Assembly: GCA_030593185.1 (NCBI GenBank)
Contig: JAUVHQ010000189.1
Location: forward strand, 1 to 5,076
Length of the DNA stretch: 5,076 nucleotides
Direction of reading: 5' to 3'
Origin: Bacteroidota bacterium
GTDB lineage: Bacteria > Bacteroidota > Bacteroidia > Bacteroidales > VadinHA17
The translations under genes and the position numbers were made by a program. Below are positions 4,088 to 5,076 of this stretch, piece by piece. The notes beneath the pieces are model-generated. The model was not told where the DNA came from. It searched no databases and worked only from the letters and a program-made list of their open reading frames with translations. The first letter of the stretch is position 1. Each line of letters opens with the position of its first letter.

Positions 4088-5076
4088 TCAATAAACCTGG
4101 AAATAGCTGATATGATAAACCGGTTGTCCTGCTTCATCTACACCCTGGACAATTACACTGTATTTTGTTTTCATCTTGGTACTTTTAAATGAAACAGATG
4201 TTTCACCTTTCTGAAGGATCTTCACATAAGGGTTCCAGTATAAAGTAGAATTATACCGAGTCATTTGTTTGCTATCATCAGTTTCATCAAAACCTCCTTT
4301 AGATGTAAGTTCAATAACACCAACGGTATTAAAACTTGTATATTTAAGTATCTCAGAAGTATTGGTGGAAACTTTAATATTTGCAATGTCACTTGGATTA
4401 ATCGAATTTAATATATTAGCACTGGTGCCAAGTTGTATTCCATCCAATACAATTAAAGCACCACCCTGAAAATTAATAGAGCTTGCTCCCTGAAAAACAA
4501 TATTATCTCCAATAAGCTGAAATGGCTTAATACCTTTGATAACATTTAAAATGGGTATGCCAGACTCTAATTTTCTTTGTATTATCTCTTTTTGATCGGG
4601 TTTTTCCCATTGAATACTATTTTCTTTCATAAACCGCTTATTTACAAACAGATATTCAGGAAACACACGGTCATTTTTTAAAATATATTTATAAAAAAAC
4701 TGATCTGTTTCGATTTCTGTTATTATTTCACTATCTCTTAAACGAAAAGATTCAATAGCTTCACTAATAAATTCATCTTTCCCCATTTTTTTCTGCATAT
4801 CTTTTTCGGATTTAAAAACCTCTTCCCAGTTAAATTTATCTTCATCCAAAGTTAACATCCGGCAATCAATAATCCTGTATGCCTCCTCTGTCATATTAAA
4901 AAAGACATCTTGTGGTAAATAAGAATTACTTCCTGCAGATCCCAGTAAAAACCATGTAAAAATATCGGGGTCATTATTCCAATCAGGACTTAAATTATTA
5001 TCGATAACGGCAATACTCATATCCGCTATTACTGGTTGTCCATTGTAATTTTGCACCCGGATATTTATATTTACCT
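4088..5076 (-). CDS. Large envelope protein with barrel-less TonB plug domain, C-terminal part (5' end outside window)
   Basis: Only the last 328 codons are in the window. The frame stays open to base 5076, reading VNINIR before a GTG at 5054-5056, so that GTG is an internal valine codon and not the start. The segment VNINIRVQNYNGQPVIADMSIAV resembles an MG2/A2M-like beta domain. Counting from that GTG as residue 1, residues about 32-80 (FLLGS...RIIDCRMLTLDEDKFNWEEV) look like a diverged form of the 'LLLTHGWRRFNW' stretch of these Bacteroidota proteins. Residues about 165-255 are a TonB-receptor plug-like domain (GALIVLDGIQLG, ILNSINPSDIANIKV, VGVIELTSKGG). Residues 271-322 (TLYWNPYVKI...) form a short beta module that closes such proteins. 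No barrel follows before the TGA stop, so this is not a transporter; family members are usually several hundred residues longer and secreted. The role is unknown, and a surface or periplasmic binding role is inferred. The next gene lies 183 bp downstream, past a repeat element. Confidence 0.85.
   Translation of the reverse strand, partial: VNINIRVQNYNGQPVIADMSIAVIDNNLSPDWNNDPDIFTWFLLGSAGSNSYLPQDVFFNMTEEAYRIIDCRMLTLDEDKFNWEEVFKSEKDMQKKMGKDEFISEAIESFRLRDSEIITEIETDQFFYKYILKNDRVFPEYLFVNKRFMKENSIQWEKPDQKEIIQRKLESGIPILNVIKGIKPFQLIGDNIVFQGASSINFQGGALIVLDGIQLGTSANILNSINPSDIANIKVSTNTSEILKYTSFNTVGVIELTSKGGFDETDDSKQMTRYNSTLYWNPYVKILQKGETSVSFKSTKMKTKYSVIVQGVDEAGQPVYHISYFQVY

Noticed and set aside
4269..4469. 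Plus-strand ORF of 66 codons
   Set aside because: Antisense to the plug-domain coding region, with no independent support.
5054..5056. GTG as start of the plug-domain gene
   Set aside because: The frame continues without a stop to base 5076, and the residues before the GTG fit the same beta domain, so the gene begins outside the window.

Overview
The window is AT-rich and reads as a chromosomal piece of a Bacteroidota genome, probably an environmental or marine-type lineage, though the lineage below phylum is a guess. Three things point to Bacteroidota. The partial gene at 4088-5076 ends in a TonB-receptor-like plug domain without a barrel, followed by a C-terminal module typical of large Bacteroidota surface proteins. 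The outer-membrane protein at 215-1477 ends in a NNVVNPRF-type motif that I know from this phylum. None of the visible start codons has a convincing Shine-Dalgarno sequence.

All five genes lie on the minus strand, so transcription runs from high to low coordinates. In that order they are: the 3' end of a large envelope protein (plug domain, 4088-5076, cut by the window edge); a class I SAM-dependent methyltransferase (3275-3904); a GNAT acetyltransferase (2609-3028); a secreted two-domain beta-rich protein of unknown function (1657-2550); and a secreted, probably outer-membrane beta-barrel protein (215-1477). The gaps are 183, 246, 58 and 179 bp. Only the acetyltransferase and the secreted protein at 1657-2550 are close enough to suggest co-transcription. 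Each of the four complete genes has an in-frame stop shortly upstream, which supports the chosen starts.

The gaps hold more structure than usual. The 183-bp gap at 3905-4087 looks like a small non-coding repeat element: nested inverted repeats, three and a half copies of an 8-bp tandem repeat, and a palindrome resembling the widespread CTGAGCG...CGAAG family. The 179-bp gap before the outer-membrane gene holds a strong 25-bp dyad. The 3' end of that gene carries two interleaved perfect inverted repeats that could form an RNA pseudoknot. The 246-bp gap before the acetyltransferase holds a direct repeat, a 20-bp dyad and a possible promoter element. No tRNA, rRNA, CRISPR array, transposase or phage gene is visible.

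The genes do not form a recognisable pathway. Three products (4088-5076, 1657-2550, 215-1477) are probably envelope proteins and two are cytoplasmic small-molecule transferases. I see no convincing new multi-gene system. The best leads are the non-coding structures and the unassigned protein at 1657-2550.
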